From positions 1,411,825-1,475,824 of the forward strand of contig NC_018335.1 in assembly GCF_000234665.1 (NCBI RefSeq): DNA of 64,000 nucleotides. The letters run 5' to 3'. Source of the stretch: Leishmania mexicana MHOM/GT/2001/U1103. Lineage: Eukaryota; Euglenozoa; Kinetoplastea; Trypanosomatida; Trypanosomatidae. The notes beneath the pieces are model-generated. The model did no database searches. It was not told where the DNA came from and was given only the letters and a program-made list of their open reading frames with translations. Shown in pieces: positions 29,953 to 40,296 of the stretch (its first letter is position 1; every line of letters begins with the position of its first letter). The position numbers and the translations under genes were made by a program.

Positions 29953-31015
29953 GCCCTGTGAGGCGGTGGGTCTGGGGGGGGCGAGGGGGATGCCGTGGGA
30001 GGACGGGGTAGTTGGTTGGCCGTCGTCTTGCGCTTGATTCGCCGCCGCTCCCCCCCCTCCCCCCACCGCTTTGCTTTCCGTCCTCGTGAGCCGCATCTCC
30101 ACCCCTTGCGCATCCCCGAACTGCACGCCTACCAGCGCAAGGTAGGAAGAAGTGTGTGTGCGTATTTTGGGGGAGGGGGAAGGGGGTTGCTTTCCTCCTG
30201 CGCTTGCGTCTCTCGGGCACTTCAAGGCGCACCTTGTGTGCTGCGCTCTTGCTCGCTGTGCCGTGTCGTATCGCTCGTCTTACTTGCCCGATTACATGTC
30301 TTATGATGTACAGCTCCTCCGTATCGAAGCAGCGACCATGACCGCAGTAGAAATCAAAGAGCGATAGTGTATGCGGATGATGTGGCGTACCAACCCTTCG
30401 TCTTCAACATCACCCTTCCCTGGCCGGCTGCGCTCACACGGTTTGTTGTGCTGCGACCCAGATGCTTACACGCGTACATTGACGCACACGTACGCGCCCG
30501 ACAGCGTGCCATGACCAACGTATATGGTGCTGGCTCACGAATGCTTTCTTCCTTCGCCTGCTCACACGTAGCTTCCGCGGGTGAGGTGCACACTTGTGTG
30601 CGTGTGCATGGACACAAGGCCGCACTGTCCTATTGGGCTCGTCGCCTACTCCCTCTTTCTGCTTAGGCACTTCTCTTCGCTTCTCCCCTCCTGCCTCCTC
30701 CGCGGTGCTGCCCTCTCTGTGGCGTGATTGGGCGCTGCGATGCTGTCACATCGATGCGCGTACGCCAACAACCACGCGCAGACTCTCGCAAGAGTGCCTC
30801 TCCCACCATACACGTCAGATTCACCTTGTCCCTGTGCCGTCCCCCTTTTCTCATTCCCCTACTTGTCTCTGCAAAGCTGCTCGCTATCGCCCGTGAAGGC
30901 GCTGCTCACCGGACATACTCTTCTTGCTGTTGTGCTTTTTCATCGAGATCCAGTCTCTGCCTCCACAAATTGTGCAACCCGATACCAGCAGGCACCACAC
31001 TCACAGGGACGACAC
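29953..31015. other. Intergenic spacer with G-rich start
   Basis: Four or more G-runs at 29962-30010 (G4-capable on the + strand) right after the stop, then pyrimidine-rich sequence. C/T blocks at 30840-30875 and 30918-30945, the latter ending in AG at 30946-30947, are candidate acceptors for the first KAP gene. No gene seen. Confidence 0.65.
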
Positions 31016-31414
31016 ATGCTGCGCCGTAGCCAGGAGCTTCTGCGCGTGAGCCCGTTTGCGCTCTTCATGCAGGAGGTTGGCAAGACCGGTAAGCTGAAGG
31101 GGGCCAAGAACGTGTGTGGGGCCGCAGCGAAGATGTACCGGAGGCTCTCGCCGGCTGAGAAGAGTGCGGTGGTGCGGAGGGCCAAGGAAAAGACGTTTCC
31201 GTTGCAGCAGGCATATCAGCGAATGGCGAAGCGTGAGATGAAGCGCCTGCGCGATATGCCCATGTCGAAGCGCCAGGAGCACACCAGGGCAAAGTGGATC
31301 TCCATGAGGAGGTCTCGGGCGAGCAAGCCCACCAAGACGGTGTCAAGTGCCAAGGCGAAGGTTAAGGCGGCCAGTAAGGCTGGGAAAAAGATCGCGAAGG
31401 GGCCGAGTAAGTGA
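31016..31414 (+). CDS. KAP: Kinetoplast-associated protein (KAP, histone H1-like), copy 1
   Basis: 132 residues, strongly basic. It starts MLRRSQELLRVSPFALF, a short presequence of the KAP type, continues with an HMG-like helical region (residues ~20-95; MYRRLSPAEKSAVV, FPLQQAYQRMAKREM) and ends in a Lys/Ala tail like histone H1. KAPs condense the kinetoplast DNA network in the mitochondrion by neutralising its charge. It is paralogous to the gene at 33462, 2 kb downstream: the two share MLRRS, RVSPF-x-LF and the G-x-TG-x-LKG-x-KN block. The long frame upstream has no ATG with support; 31016 begins the recognisable presequence. Confidence 0.85.
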   Translation: MLRRSQELLRVSPFALFMQEVGKTGKLKGAKNVCGAAAKMYRRLSPAEKSAVVRRAKEKTFPLQQAYQRMAKREMKRLRDMPMSKRQEHTRAKWISMRRSRASKPTKTVSSAKAKVKAASKAGKKIAKGPSK

Positions 31415-31589
31415 GCCCCCGGCACTGGAGAGCATGACGAACTCGCACCACAGACAGAACGAAACCCTGCCTACAGCGCGTGTGCGAGAGAGTGTTGCTA
31501 TTTCCCTCCTTTTGCTTTCCTCTGTGAGCTCTACCACTTCGGTGCTTCCCATGTACATGCAGCCTCAGTGGTGCTGCTTGGGTGATCGA

Positions 31590-31648
31590 GCGAGAAGCGC
31601 GAGAGGGCGAGAGGGGAGAGGGGAGAGGAGGGCGGGAGGGGGGGGGAG
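31590..31648 (+). other. G-rich tract with G-quadruplex potential
   Basis: Nearly pure purine with many G3-G4 runs ending in a G9 run. It can form a quadruplex in the + strand (and in RNA) or a purine triplex. It lies ~180 nt after the first KAP stop codon, in its probable 3' UTR. Confidence 0.7.
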
Positions 31649-33231
31649 TACCCCATATCGTGGCAAGGAGGACGTCTGTGCAGGGAATGCAGTGCGCGCG
31701 CGTGTGCGTGAATTCTGTGTTTTGCACAATCATAGATCGCTTCTCTCTGTGGTGGCTTCTTTTTTCCGTTGTTTTCTCCTTCGCCGCGGGCGCGCCTGTG
31801 CCTACAAAGTCCTGTCCACATTCCCCCCGCCCGTCATCCCGTGATGTGGCGCGCACACCTCTCCAGCTGTCCATGCCCTTCGTCTTTTGTGTCTCCTCCT
31901 CATCTGTCTGCACACCTCGCCATGACCGACTCCATAGAAAATGTCAGCCTGACAGCAGCGATGGCATGTGCGTGATGGAGAGAGGCGCCAAGAGGGCCGC
32001 CGACGACATTGTTTCTCTCCCTCGCCGGCCCACCGTCGTCGTTGCGGTTGACGGTCGCCTACTCTTTGGGTCTCTCTAACCCTTGCGCGCGTGTTGCCGC
32101 GCTCTTTGTCGATGGTCAGACGGACCTGCACGCCGTTGCACGCGCTCCACCTTGTTTCGTGGTTTCCATAATTTGTTTTCTTTCTCGCTGCCGCCTCTCG
32201 TCGTTTTGGCGTGTGTTCATGTGGCGGCGGCGGCGGCTTCTCTTCCTCTCCCTCGACATCTCTCTTACCCTTGCTTCGGCTATGTTACATCCTCCCTTTC
32301 CAGGCGGTCGAGCGTCGTCGGTGTGCGTGCACCATTTACTTGGTCCCGTTTGGCATGCTGTTCATCATGTGACCCCGGCAACGAAAGCCCCTCCCCCTTT
32401 GCACAACCACTCGCGCGCACGCTGGAAAAGGGACGGATGCCGTTGTCTCCCACCTCTTCGGTGACTCGTGAATGTATGCGATGAGGTTACACGATCGCGT
32501 CGACACCGACACCCAACCACACTCGAGAAACGGCACGTAGGCACAGGTGTCAGTGCCGAGACGCCAGCCCTACCTGCACCACACCGTGAGATGTCATTGC
32601 GCGTCTTGTCTGCGCTGGCCACTTTTACTCGTAAGCTCGCGTTCACGCTGATGTCGAAAGTACTTCAGCCCAGTCGCGTTGATGCGTCTGTGCCTGTGTA
32701 ACACGACCACACCACCTCGACTTCTTCCACGTGTGCACGGTGCATCTTGCCAGAAGAGTGGGACGCATTTGCCGAATGCCTGCGTGCCGCTGCTGTGTGG
32801 TATGCGGTACGGACGTGTACGTGCTTGGGCAGCGCGTACGCCCACACTCTCCCATTAACAGCCTCTTCTGATGGCGTTCCCCTCGCTTTCTGCGCCCCTT
32901 TTCACCCCCCCACCTTCGGTCCTGTCTTCCACCGTCTCAACACATACGCGTACCGGTGCACTCGTCGGATTCGCTTCATCAGATTCGCCGACGGTGCCGT
33001 CTTCTCTCTCTCCCTCCCGCACTCACTTGCACTGCAGTGACCGCTTAGCGCGACCGAAAGGAGCACGTCATCGCCAAAACAACAACACGGAGCGTTGTCT
33101 CACTCCAACGACACCCTCGTACCTCAGAGGAACTTCCCATCCCACACCCCACTGCCTCCCGCCAACGCACAGCAGCAACACATCCTCATCCTCATCCACA
33201 TACAGCCTTCGAAAAGTGAACGAGCAAGAGA

Positions 33232-33292
33232 GCATACATATATAGACATACATACACACAAATATATATATATATATAGGTATACATACAGC
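33232..33292. repeat. TA/CA compound microsatellite
   Basis: Alternating CATA, CACA and TATATA units, AT-rich within a GC-rich genome; in the leader region of the second KAP gene. Confidence 0.85.
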
Positions 33293-33380
33293 GTGCTGCA
33301 TAACGTATCGAAAAGGTGAGAGCACCTCTCCCACACACTCTCGTCTGGGCGCATACATACCTGTTCGCCACTGCACTGGT

Positions 33381-33425
33381 CTCTTCTCTCTCCCTTCCCC
33401 ACCACCGCCTCCCTCTCCTCCATAG
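33381..33425 (+). promoter_or_regulatory. Pyrimidine tract and trans-splice acceptor for KAP copy 2
   Basis: About 40 nt of C/T broken by few purines, then CATAG with AG at 33424-33425. The first ATG after it is the gene's start at 33462. Confidence 0.65.
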
Positions 33426-33461
33426 AGACGCACACTCGTACTCGTAGGCGAAGATCCCGTC

Positions 33462-33857
33462 ATGCTGCGCCGCAGCTTCACGCTTCGTCGGGTGAGCCCC
33501 TTCTCACTCTTCCAGAAGCACCTGGGCGAGACTGGCGTACTTAAGGGCATGAAGAACCCTGCAAAGAAGTCGGCACAGCTGTACCATAAGCTCTCTACGC
33601 CGGAGCGGAAGATTTTCGAGGCGCGCGCGCGTGGTGTGACGTACCCTGCCCTCGACGCGTACAACCGCTTCCAGAAGGAGTACGCGTCCCGCTTCCTGCA
33701 CCTGCCCATGAAGCAGCGCCAGCGCAAGGTGGCCCAGCTGTGGGCGGAGTTGAAGAAGAACGGCACGGTGAAGATCCCCAAGAGCGCCAAGCGCAAGATC
33801 AAGAAGGTGGCAAAGAAGACGACGCCAAGGCGGTCGGTGCCGAAGACGGCCAAGTAG
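33462..33857 (+). CDS. KAP: Kinetoplast-associated protein (KAP, histone H1-like), copy 2
   Basis: 131 residues, strongly basic (Lys/Arg about 30 percent). N-terminus MLRRSFTLRRVSPFSLF is the short cleavable-type presequence seen in KAPs. The middle (about 20-90) looks HMG-box-like, with KLSTPERKIFEAR, YPALDAYNRF and a Trp (VAQLWAELKK); the tail is Lys/Ser/Pro-rich. It should bind and compact kinetoplast DNA. Paralogue of the gene at 31016 but well diverged in the C-terminal half. Expression of KAP genes in Crithidia is cell-cycle regulated through octamer elements in the UTRs; I did not find a convincing copy of that element. Confidence 0.85.
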   Translation: MLRRSFTLRRVSPFSLFQKHLGETGVLKGMKNPAKKSAQLYHKLSTPERKIFEARARGVTYPALDAYNRFQKEYASRFLHLPMKQRQRKVAQLWAELKKNGTVKIPKSAKRKIKKVAKKTTPRRSVPKTAK

Positions 33858-35605
33858 ATCACTACCGGAGGTGGAGCGCGCTTTTCGCGCTCGTTTTCCT
33901 CTCCCATAGAACTGCAGCCAAGGACAGGCCGGCGAGTTTGGCGAGGAGGAGGGTGTGAGGTGATGTGAGGTGAGGCGTACCCTACGATGCGCTGAGCTCT
34001 GCTTGTGCACGTGCTTGTTGGCTGCTCTCTGTTCGTGCTTCAAGCGGGACCACGTACGCAACCGAAGCTGTTGGAGAACGGTTCCTGCACATTTGTTGCG
34101 CTCTGCCAATCGCCCGTGCCCTTCGCTCCTCTCTTCTGCCTAGATCGCCCTTTGCTTGACTCACACACGCCTTGCACACATCTACCTAATAGAAGAGGGA
34201 AGAGCGTACTGCCAGGGCCGTCGTGGTGCCCGGTCTTTCTCCTGCTCTCACTTCTCGCTTTTTCCCGTTTCTCTTCCCAGCCCCCACCCCTTTGTTGTGA
34301 GGCTGACGCGTGCGTGTCAGCACGGGAGAGCGCGGGAGATGGTGTGTGGAGTAGGCGGTCACCTGGAAGCTGCCAGGGGGAGTGATTAGCGTTTTGCTCT
34401 GCTTCGCTGCATTGTGATGCCCTGTGCGTGCCTGGGCGGAGGCGGTGCTCTGCTCCGCTCGCCGCTGCTACCCCTCCCTCCGTTCCCGCCTCACTTGCCC
34501 AGCTCCCCCTCTCTCTGTACGTTTTCGGTGCTCGTGGGTGTGTGCCTGTCTGTGCCGACGATCTTCCGTGCCACTTTCCTTTTTCTTTTGTTTTCTTCTC
34601 CCGACTGGCGCGCCGTGACCGACACGCTGTGAAGTTTAGCAGAGAGGTGAAGACAACAAGCGAACACAGAGAATAGTGGTGGTAAAACGCGCATCGTTGA
34701 CGAGCGCGCGCGTGAGCGGGCGGATGCCACGATCTGGTGAGCACCTCATCTCGGGCGTGTGGAGTGGGCAATGGACCATACCGACACCGCACCTAAGTAC
34801 ACGGGGTGCTCTTCGCTGTCAAGTACATGCAGAGACTTCCCTTTCGGCTCCGCTTACGTCGGCACCTTCGACTCGGTTCGCTGTGCATTCTCTCGTCTTG
34901 TGTCCTTGGGTAGACCGATGCCTTGCCTTACCGAGGCGACCTACTGTGACACGCACGCGTCACAGACGCCCGATTTGTTGAGTGCTTGTTGGCCATGTTG
35001 CGTCTCCCTCGCCTTTCCGAATGAGCCGCCGCACTTCTATGCTTCTTCGTTATGCTCCTCGCCTCTCTTGCCAAACATAAACCACAACACGTGCGCACAA
35101 TGCGTTTGTGCCCATCACATACTCACGCGTGCCCACACGCTGCGGTTGCCCCTTCCTCCCCCAATTTCCTTTTCGTCGTCTCCTGCACGTGTTCGCGCGC
35201 CGGATCGTTTCGCTGTCGCCGTCCACTTCCTCCCGTCTCCCGCCTCGCCTCCGCCTCTCGCTTCTGCGAGGCCCTCGGCAGCCTTTGTTTTCCTTTCGTC
35301 TTTGGTCTTCACCCTTGTCGCAGCACCGCCGTTGCCATCCATACACTCACCGGTGTGCCCCCCCTCCCTCTCCCCCACACACGCACTGCCTGTGTCTCTC
35401 TGTGTGTTCGATTGTGGCTCGCACCACCCGCAGCACAGCTTTGCCTCCCGCCCACGCTTTCGTTTATACGCGCCGGGATAGACGGGCTGCGTGCGCTGGC
35501 TAAGGCGCACCTCTTCTCTACCAGTACACATACACACGCACACCGAATCACACCTTTCACTTTTGTGTTTCGCCCCCCCCCCTCTCCCTTCGCCTGCAGT
35601 CCATT
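33858..35605. other. Intergenic spacer (1.7 kb)
   Basis: Mixed UTR sequence, pyrimidine-rich from about 35130 onward. A 240-codon open stretch from 34759 lacks domains and becomes Ser/Pro/Leu low complexity, so it was not called. Ends in the CKS1 splice signal. Confidence 0.6.
35569..35599 (+). promoter_or_regulatory. Pyrimidine tract and splice acceptor for CKS1
   Basis: A C9-10 run plus CTCTCCCTTCGCCTG then CAG with AG at 35598-35599. The ATG at 35606 follows after only 6 nt, so if this AG is used the mRNA has an extremely short own leader. Confidence 0.7.
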
Positions 35606-35905
35606 ATGCCAGCGAAGCCCGCGCAGGATTTCTTTTCCCTGGACGCGAACGGACAGCGGGAGGCCCTCATCATTATTAAGAAGCTGCAGTGCAAGATTTT
35701 GTACAGTGACAAGTACTACGATGATATGTTTGAGTACCGTCACGTGATTCTCCCGAAGGATCTTGCCCGCCTCGTCCCCACCAGCCGTCTCATGAGCGAG
35801 ATGGAGTGGCGCCAGCTCGGCGTGCAGCAGTCGCAAGGGTGGGTGCACTACATGATTCACAAGCCAGAACCTCACGTGCTGCTCTTCAAGCGTCCTCGCA
35901 CGTAA
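35606..35905 (+). CDS. CKS1: Cyclin-dependent kinase regulatory subunit CKS1
   Basis: 99 residues, the normal size. CKS proteins bind CDKs and phosphorylated substrates to control the cell cycle; in Leishmania the p12cks1 protein associates with CRK3. The full signature is present: [10 protein letters not shown] (32-41), EYRHVILPK (43-51), [12 protein letters not shown] (62-73), [10 protein letters not shown] (74-83) and [13 protein letters not shown] (85-97). The phosphate-binding basic and Trp/Ser residues of the pocket appear intact, as does the HxPEPH hinge. An N-terminal extension of about 20 residues is short. No oddities. Confidence 0.97.
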   Translation: MPAKPAQDFFSLDANGQREALIIIKKLQCKILYSDKYYDDMFEYRHVILPKDLARLVPTSRLMSEMEWRQLGVQQSQGWVHYMIHKPEPHVLLFKRPRT

Positions 35906-37292
35906 GGGGAGGAGTCCACCAGAGAGAGCGAGAGCCAGAAGACGCGCAGTCGCATGGGCGCGCCAGGAGGGTTGGTCAGGAGGTGATGGTGCAAGGTGGG
36001 TGCGTCGGTAGACGAGAGGAAAGCTTGAAACTGAAAAGACAATATTGCTTGCTTTCATATAAACGGCGCAGATCTGTCCGTTCCATCGCACCCCAACGCC
36101 TTGCTGCCCCTTCTATCTCCCGCTGTCGGCTCCTATCCCTCCGTCCTCCCTCTCTTCATCTCACTCTTCCCTCTGTCTGCAATGTGTTGACTCTCGTCAT
36201 GGCAAATTAAGCCCACCCGCTTCTCCCGTTGTGGTGCGTTGCATGTTCTCTGATTAGCCCCCTCCCCTCCACTGTCTTGCCTGTTCATGGTGCTCCCGGA
36301 CGTGGCATGGATCTGCCCATGCCACGACGAGCACAACGACCATCCCCCACCCCCACTCTCCATCTGTCTTTCTGCACTCTTCCTTATCTCCATCTTTTCC
36401 GTCTGCCACGTCACCCTGGCATTAGAACGCATAGAATTGTTTTCTCTCTGTTGGTGTGCCGTTCTGCGTGCGCGGATGACCACTGCGTGTTGCCTTCTTC
36501 CTGTGCTATGTGCCTCTTGCGATGAACGTCTGCCCCCGTTTACTTTTTGTGTGTGTGGGTGTGTCGGTGTTTTGCCCGTGCCTCTCTCTGTCGGTGTGAC
36601 AGCTGAGGTGTGCGATGTGGTGGCGGTTTTTCTATGGTTGCGTGCGTGCGTGTGAAGCAGGGATGCAAGCCCACAGAACGAAGGTGGGCGGCGCTCCCAT
36701 GAAACAGACATCAAGCAGACGGACTTCAATGAGGTGAAGAAGGCGCAACAACAGCGGTCGCTCTCGGCCCTTCGCACCCCGCCTCAGCCATTGAGGGATG
36801 AGGGCGAAGCGGGCTGCGTGTCCTGCCGGCGCGGAGGCATCTCGCCCGCACCCACTTTTCACATTTTGCACGGCGGCTGCGAATTGCCGCGTGGCTTTCC
36901 TGTGGACCAGCTCCCACTGTGACATGCTGGACGGCAACCGCTGTCGCTGAGTGTGTGTGTGCGCGCTTGTGTGCAGACCCCGCTGTCGACCATGCACCTC
37001 ATCCTGAAGCGGTGTTCTTGTGGAAGGGACGAAACAGGGAAGTTGCGCTTCGCGACGCGTGCCCATGCCCTCTCCAGCGGCCCTTCTTCTGCGATGTGGA
37101 CAGCGCTTTCCCTTCCTCCTCTCTTGCCTGGCTGCCCATCGTCAGCGTTGCGATGCACACCCTTCACCCACCCAACGCCCACTCTCCCCTTTCTCGCATC
37201 CTTTCCCACAACAGAAGTGCATCAGCCAACATAGCGCACGTACGCAAGGACGCGAAGCCCTGTGAGAGCGCTATCTGAAAAAGAGGGCGACG
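35906..37292. other. Intergenic spacer
   Basis: No gene seen. Pyrimidine blocks at 36105-36180 and 37160-37210; a GT-rich stretch at 36545-36570. Confidence 0.65.
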
Positions 37293-37967
37293 ATGAACGC
37301 ACGCCAAACACAGGTGGTCTGTGTAACGGTGCTGATCGGCGGCTTGCTGGGCGCGCTCAGCTACGCTGCCTACAGGCAGCTGAACCAGAATGGTGCCGTC
37401 AGTCCGGACAGAAAAGCGCATGTGTCCGAGTCTCCGGTGCAGCCCCCTGCTCTCGCTGCTGGTGCACAAGCATCGCCACCCCCACCTCAGGCACCCATCT
37501 CGCTCCCTGTCGAATCACCATACCCAGCAGCGGACAAAGCCAAGGCTCTGGAGCTGCTGAACGTCTTGAAGCAGAACGCGAACATTGCCTTCCAAGAGGG
37601 CCGCTTTGAGGATGCGCTGCGTGGTTATCAGGACTGCATCGAGGTTACGTCTGTCCTTGGTGCTGGCGACGCAGAAGCTGTCGCAACGGAGCAGATTGTT
37701 CGCGCAAACGTGGCGATGGTGTGCATCCGCATGCACGAGTACGACGCGGCGCGTGCGGTGGCGACAATGCTGCTGCAGGACGCAGCGGTAGCTCTCCCAG
37801 AGGGCCTCAAGGTGAAGGTGCTCTACAGGCGAGGGCTGGCAAGCAAGGCACTTAACGACCGCGCGGCGGCGCTGGCGGACTTCAAGGCTGCTGTGCACTT
37901 CTCAAAAGACAGCAGGAACCCGGCCGCGGAAAAGGAAATTGCACTGCTGCAGCGCGGCGATGCATGA
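37293..37967 (+). CDS. Membrane-anchored TPR protein
   Basis: 224 residues. A single hydrophobic segment at about 7-27 is an N-terminal signal anchor, so the protein probably faces the cytosol from an organelle membrane. A Pro/Ala-rich linker (35-80) leads to TPR-type helices at about 84-210: NANIAFQEGRFEDALRGYQD, RANVAMVCIRMHEYDAARAV and YRRGLASKALNDRAAALADF each show the A/G...Y/F...A spacing of tetratricopeptide repeats. The design resembles mitochondrial outer-membrane receptors or chaperone-docking co-chaperones, which is inference. The pocket residues for binding EEVD tails are not clearly complete. Confidence 0.75.
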   Translation: MNARQTQVVCVTVLIGGLLGALSYAAYRQLNQNGAVSPDRKAHVSESPVQPPALAAGAQASPPPPQAPISLPVESPYPAADKAKALELLNVLKQNANIAFQEGRFEDALRGYQDCIEVTSVLGAGDAEAVATEQIVRANVAMVCIRMHEYDAARAVATMLLQDAAVALPEGLKVKVLYRRGLASKALNDRAAALADFKAAVHFSKDSRNPAAEKEIALLQRGDA

Positions 37968-38571
37968 CAGCTGTAGTGGGGCAGAGACAAAGTCGATAAG
38001 AATGCGCTTACCCCTCCACAGTCTCTCTGCCCAGCGAGACACTGCAAGGCAAGCGGTGCGGTGCAGTGGTGGCGCCCTAATTATGCGGGCCTCTACGGAC
38101 GTGGACAGCGCCATCGACTCAAAGAAGCGCCTCTGCGCGTATGAGAATCGCCACTGTCGTGAGGGAACAGCTTAGGGTAGCGCTTGACGGGCATGCATGC
38201 GCGGCGCTGGGGCTGATTCACTAACCCACCGGCTCCCCACTCTCTTCCATACACACACACACACACACAAGTAATACGCCTGACATGAGTACTCGCGCTG
38301 CACCGCGGTGAACTGTTGGTGGCCTTTCGCCCTCACTGCCTTCTGCTTCTTCACGTCCGCCCTCCACCTTCCCGCTTCCCTTGCTCTCACCACCCATCTC
38401 TTCGCGACTCAGCGTAACGACATTCTCGCTCTACCGCGATCGGATGTGTCGGCTTCTTGAGCACGAACTCCTCCACCCTCGACGGACACACAGATTTTGG
38501 CGTGGGCGTGCTCCCTTCACGGTTGAAGCTGCCGTCTTTTTGTGAGCTGCCATTCTCGGCTCTCCCTGCCG
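37968..38571. other. Intergenic spacer
   Basis: CA repeat at 38252-38270; pyrimidine run 38356-38402 with AG at 38411-38412. An upstream ATG frame (38444 onward) would lie in the SHQ1 leader if that acceptor is used. No gene seen. Confidence 0.6.
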
Positions 38572-40296
38572 ATGATCACGCCTATGTTTGAGTGCAGCCA
38601 GGAGGGTGGCTTCGTCGTCATTCACCTCGTCCTTTCCGCCATCTGCAAGGTGATGAACGCTGTGTTTGACATCCACGAGACGCAGTTCACTTTCTACTGC
38701 TCCCCGTACTACCTGCGCCTGCGCTTTGACCAATGCCTGCAGGAGGGCAAGGGGGAGCGGGCTACGTACGACCTGGAGGCGAACGTGCTCACGGTATACC
38801 TTCCCAAGGCAAACCCAACGGAGGTGTTCACAAAGCTCGATAACCCGGCCTACCTCATCGCTACAGAGAAGCAGCGTGCTTCGCTTATTCAGGTCCTCAG
38901 CGTCGCCAACTCGAGCGACGCCGCCACTGACGCGGGTGAGGAGCTCGAGGAGATCGAGTACGTGCAATCCCTGCCGGATGCCGCCGCGATGGGCGGCGCC
39001 GCGGACCGGAGCGAGAGCCTGGCACCGGCCGAGCAGTGCAGCTACGGCTTCGCAAACGCGTTCAGCGGACTCTTCCAGAAGCTCGACGCAGATGTTGTGC
39101 GCGAGGTGGTGAGTCTTGGCGATAATCCCGAGTGCACCACGTGCGAGGGGCGCCGGCAATTGCGCCTCGCTGCTGAGATGAGCGACTTCGACGTAGACGC
39201 GCTGCTTTTTGCCTTTGAGGACGCGGAAGGGGAGGTGGCGCAGGTGTTGCGGTACGTCCCTGCCCACATTAGGGACTTTGAGAGTGCTCTGCGTGGTAGC
39301 ACTGCCGGGCCGGGAGAGGAGCAGGCGTTGTTGCCGGTGGTGTTCGCGAGTATCCCTGAATCGGGTGCAGGCAGGGCAGATCCGCTGGAGGAGGAGGAAG
39401 CGACGCTGCTCGGAGGCGACGATGCGCGACCAGTGACAGTGTGGAGCGGCAACGTGGCCGACTTCAAGAAGCCGCTCATTGAGGAGCTGCACCCTGCTGT
39501 CGACGGCGAGCGAGGGCCGATAGCATCCGAGACGACGGCAGCCGCACCAGCCGCCTCTGTCTCTTCTCAAGCGGGCGCCAGTATTGCTGCGCCGCCTGGG
39601 CCGCGTACGCGGTTGGCGATTCCTCGAGTGCGCCCGTCGCTACAGTTTTCTCGAGAGGAGACGGAGGTGCTGATGCGCGTAAAGCTGCCACGGCTGCTTT
39701 TTCCTCCCTCGCCGGCAGAGGTGGAGGCGCTGACGGCGGACCTCCTCTTTAGCGAGGCCTACGACGACCTCGCCACAGAGGGCAGCGGCTGTAGCGAGTC
39801 CTTGTGGAACCTCACACAACTGAGTCCGGCCCTCTCCTACCTCGACCCGGCCGACACACTCTACGACGCATGCGTCGCGTTCGCGCGCCGCGCGCTGGTG
39901 TACCCGCTGTACCGCCACTTTGCCCTGCTGCAGCGGGTGTGGGCGGTGGTGGGCACACGGCTACTGCTGGGGCGCAACTACACCATCCGTGCCCTTCTGC
40001 GCATACGCATCATTCTGTCCCACGCGGAACACAAACACCTCTTGTCGACCATCTATCTGGACCCTCTGATTGCATACTGGATGCACGTTTCCGAGGCGGA
40101 CGAGCGGCTGATGCGTATGGCGCTCGAGATCCACCAGCACGTTTCCCGGACGGAGCCGATGACGGTGTCGACGTCTGGGGCTTCTGCTCGGCAGCCGATG
40201 TTGGTGGATGCGAAGAAGGTGACACTCTACCCGCTCACACTCGTGCACCTTGGACTCCCGTTCTTGGAGGAGGAGGAGGATCGGTGCGAGGAGTGA
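38572..40296 (+). CDS. SHQ1: SHQ1, H/ACA RNP assembly chaperone
   Basis: 574 residues. SHQ1 holds the pseudouridine synthase dyskerin/Cbf5 until it is loaded onto H/ACA RNAs. The N-terminal CS domain (about 1-95) starts MITPMFECSQEGGFVVI and contains FTFYCSPYYLRL and a VYLPK strand, just as in yeast and human SHQ1. The C-terminal SHQ1-specific helical domain is about 375-525: LLFSEAYDDLAT, SLWNLTQLSPAL, ALVYPLYRHFALL and GRNYTIRALLRIRIIL. The middle (about 230-365) has an acidic, Ala-rich linker. The start chosen is the Met of the conserved MITP motif; the open frame extends ten codons upstream. Works with the TCAB1-like protein in H/ACA/telomerase RNP biology, inferred from families. Confidence 0.92.
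   Translation: MITPMFECSQEGGFVVIHLVLSAICKVMNAVFDIHETQFTFYCSPYYLRLRFDQCLQEGKGERATYDLEANVLTVYLPKANPTEVFTKLDNPAYLIATEKQRASLIQVLSVANSSDAATDAGEELEEIEYVQSLPDAAAMGGAADRSESLAPAEQCSYGFANAFSGLFQKLDADVVREVVSLGDNPECTTCEGRRQLRLAAEMSDFDVDALLFAFEDAEGEVAQVLRYVPAHIRDFESALRGSTAGPGEEQALLPVVFASIPESGAGRADPLEEEEATLLGGDDARPVTVWSGNVADFKKPLIEELHPAVDGERGPIASETTAAAPAASVSSQAGASIAAPPGPRTRLAIPRVRPSLQFSREETEVLMRVKLPRLLFPPSPAEVEALTADLLFSEAYDDLATEGSGCSESLWNLTQLSPALSYLDPADTLYDACVAFARRALVYPLYRHFALLQRVWAVVGTRLLLGRNYTIRALLRIRIILSHAEHKHLLSTIYLDPLIAYWMHVSEADERLMRMALEIHQHVSRTEPMTVSTSGASARQPMLVDAKKVTLYPLTLVHLGLPFLEEEEDRCEE

Larger units (their letters stand above)
31415..33461. other. Long spacer between the KAP genes (2.0 kb)
   Basis: No gene is called. 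Contains a strong purine/G-rich run at 31590-31648, then T/C-rich sequence, TA/CA microsatellites at 33232-33292 and a very good splice signal (C/T run 33381-33422, AG at 33424-33425) for the second KAP gene. Frames seen here are low-complexity. Confidence 0.65.

Noticed and set aside
33068..33907. 279-codon minus-strand frame with Tyr/Ile/Cys-rich segment
   Set aside because: Overlaps KAP copy 2 in antisense; the hydrophobic part is translated TA/CA microsatellite.
34759..35481. 240-codon + frame before CKS1
   Set aside because: Starts plausibly but becomes Ser/Pro/Leu low complexity typical of translated pyrimidine-rich leader, with no domain.
38431..39570. 379-codon minus-strand frame
   Set aside because: Antisense shadow of SHQ1, with low-complexity composition and no motif.
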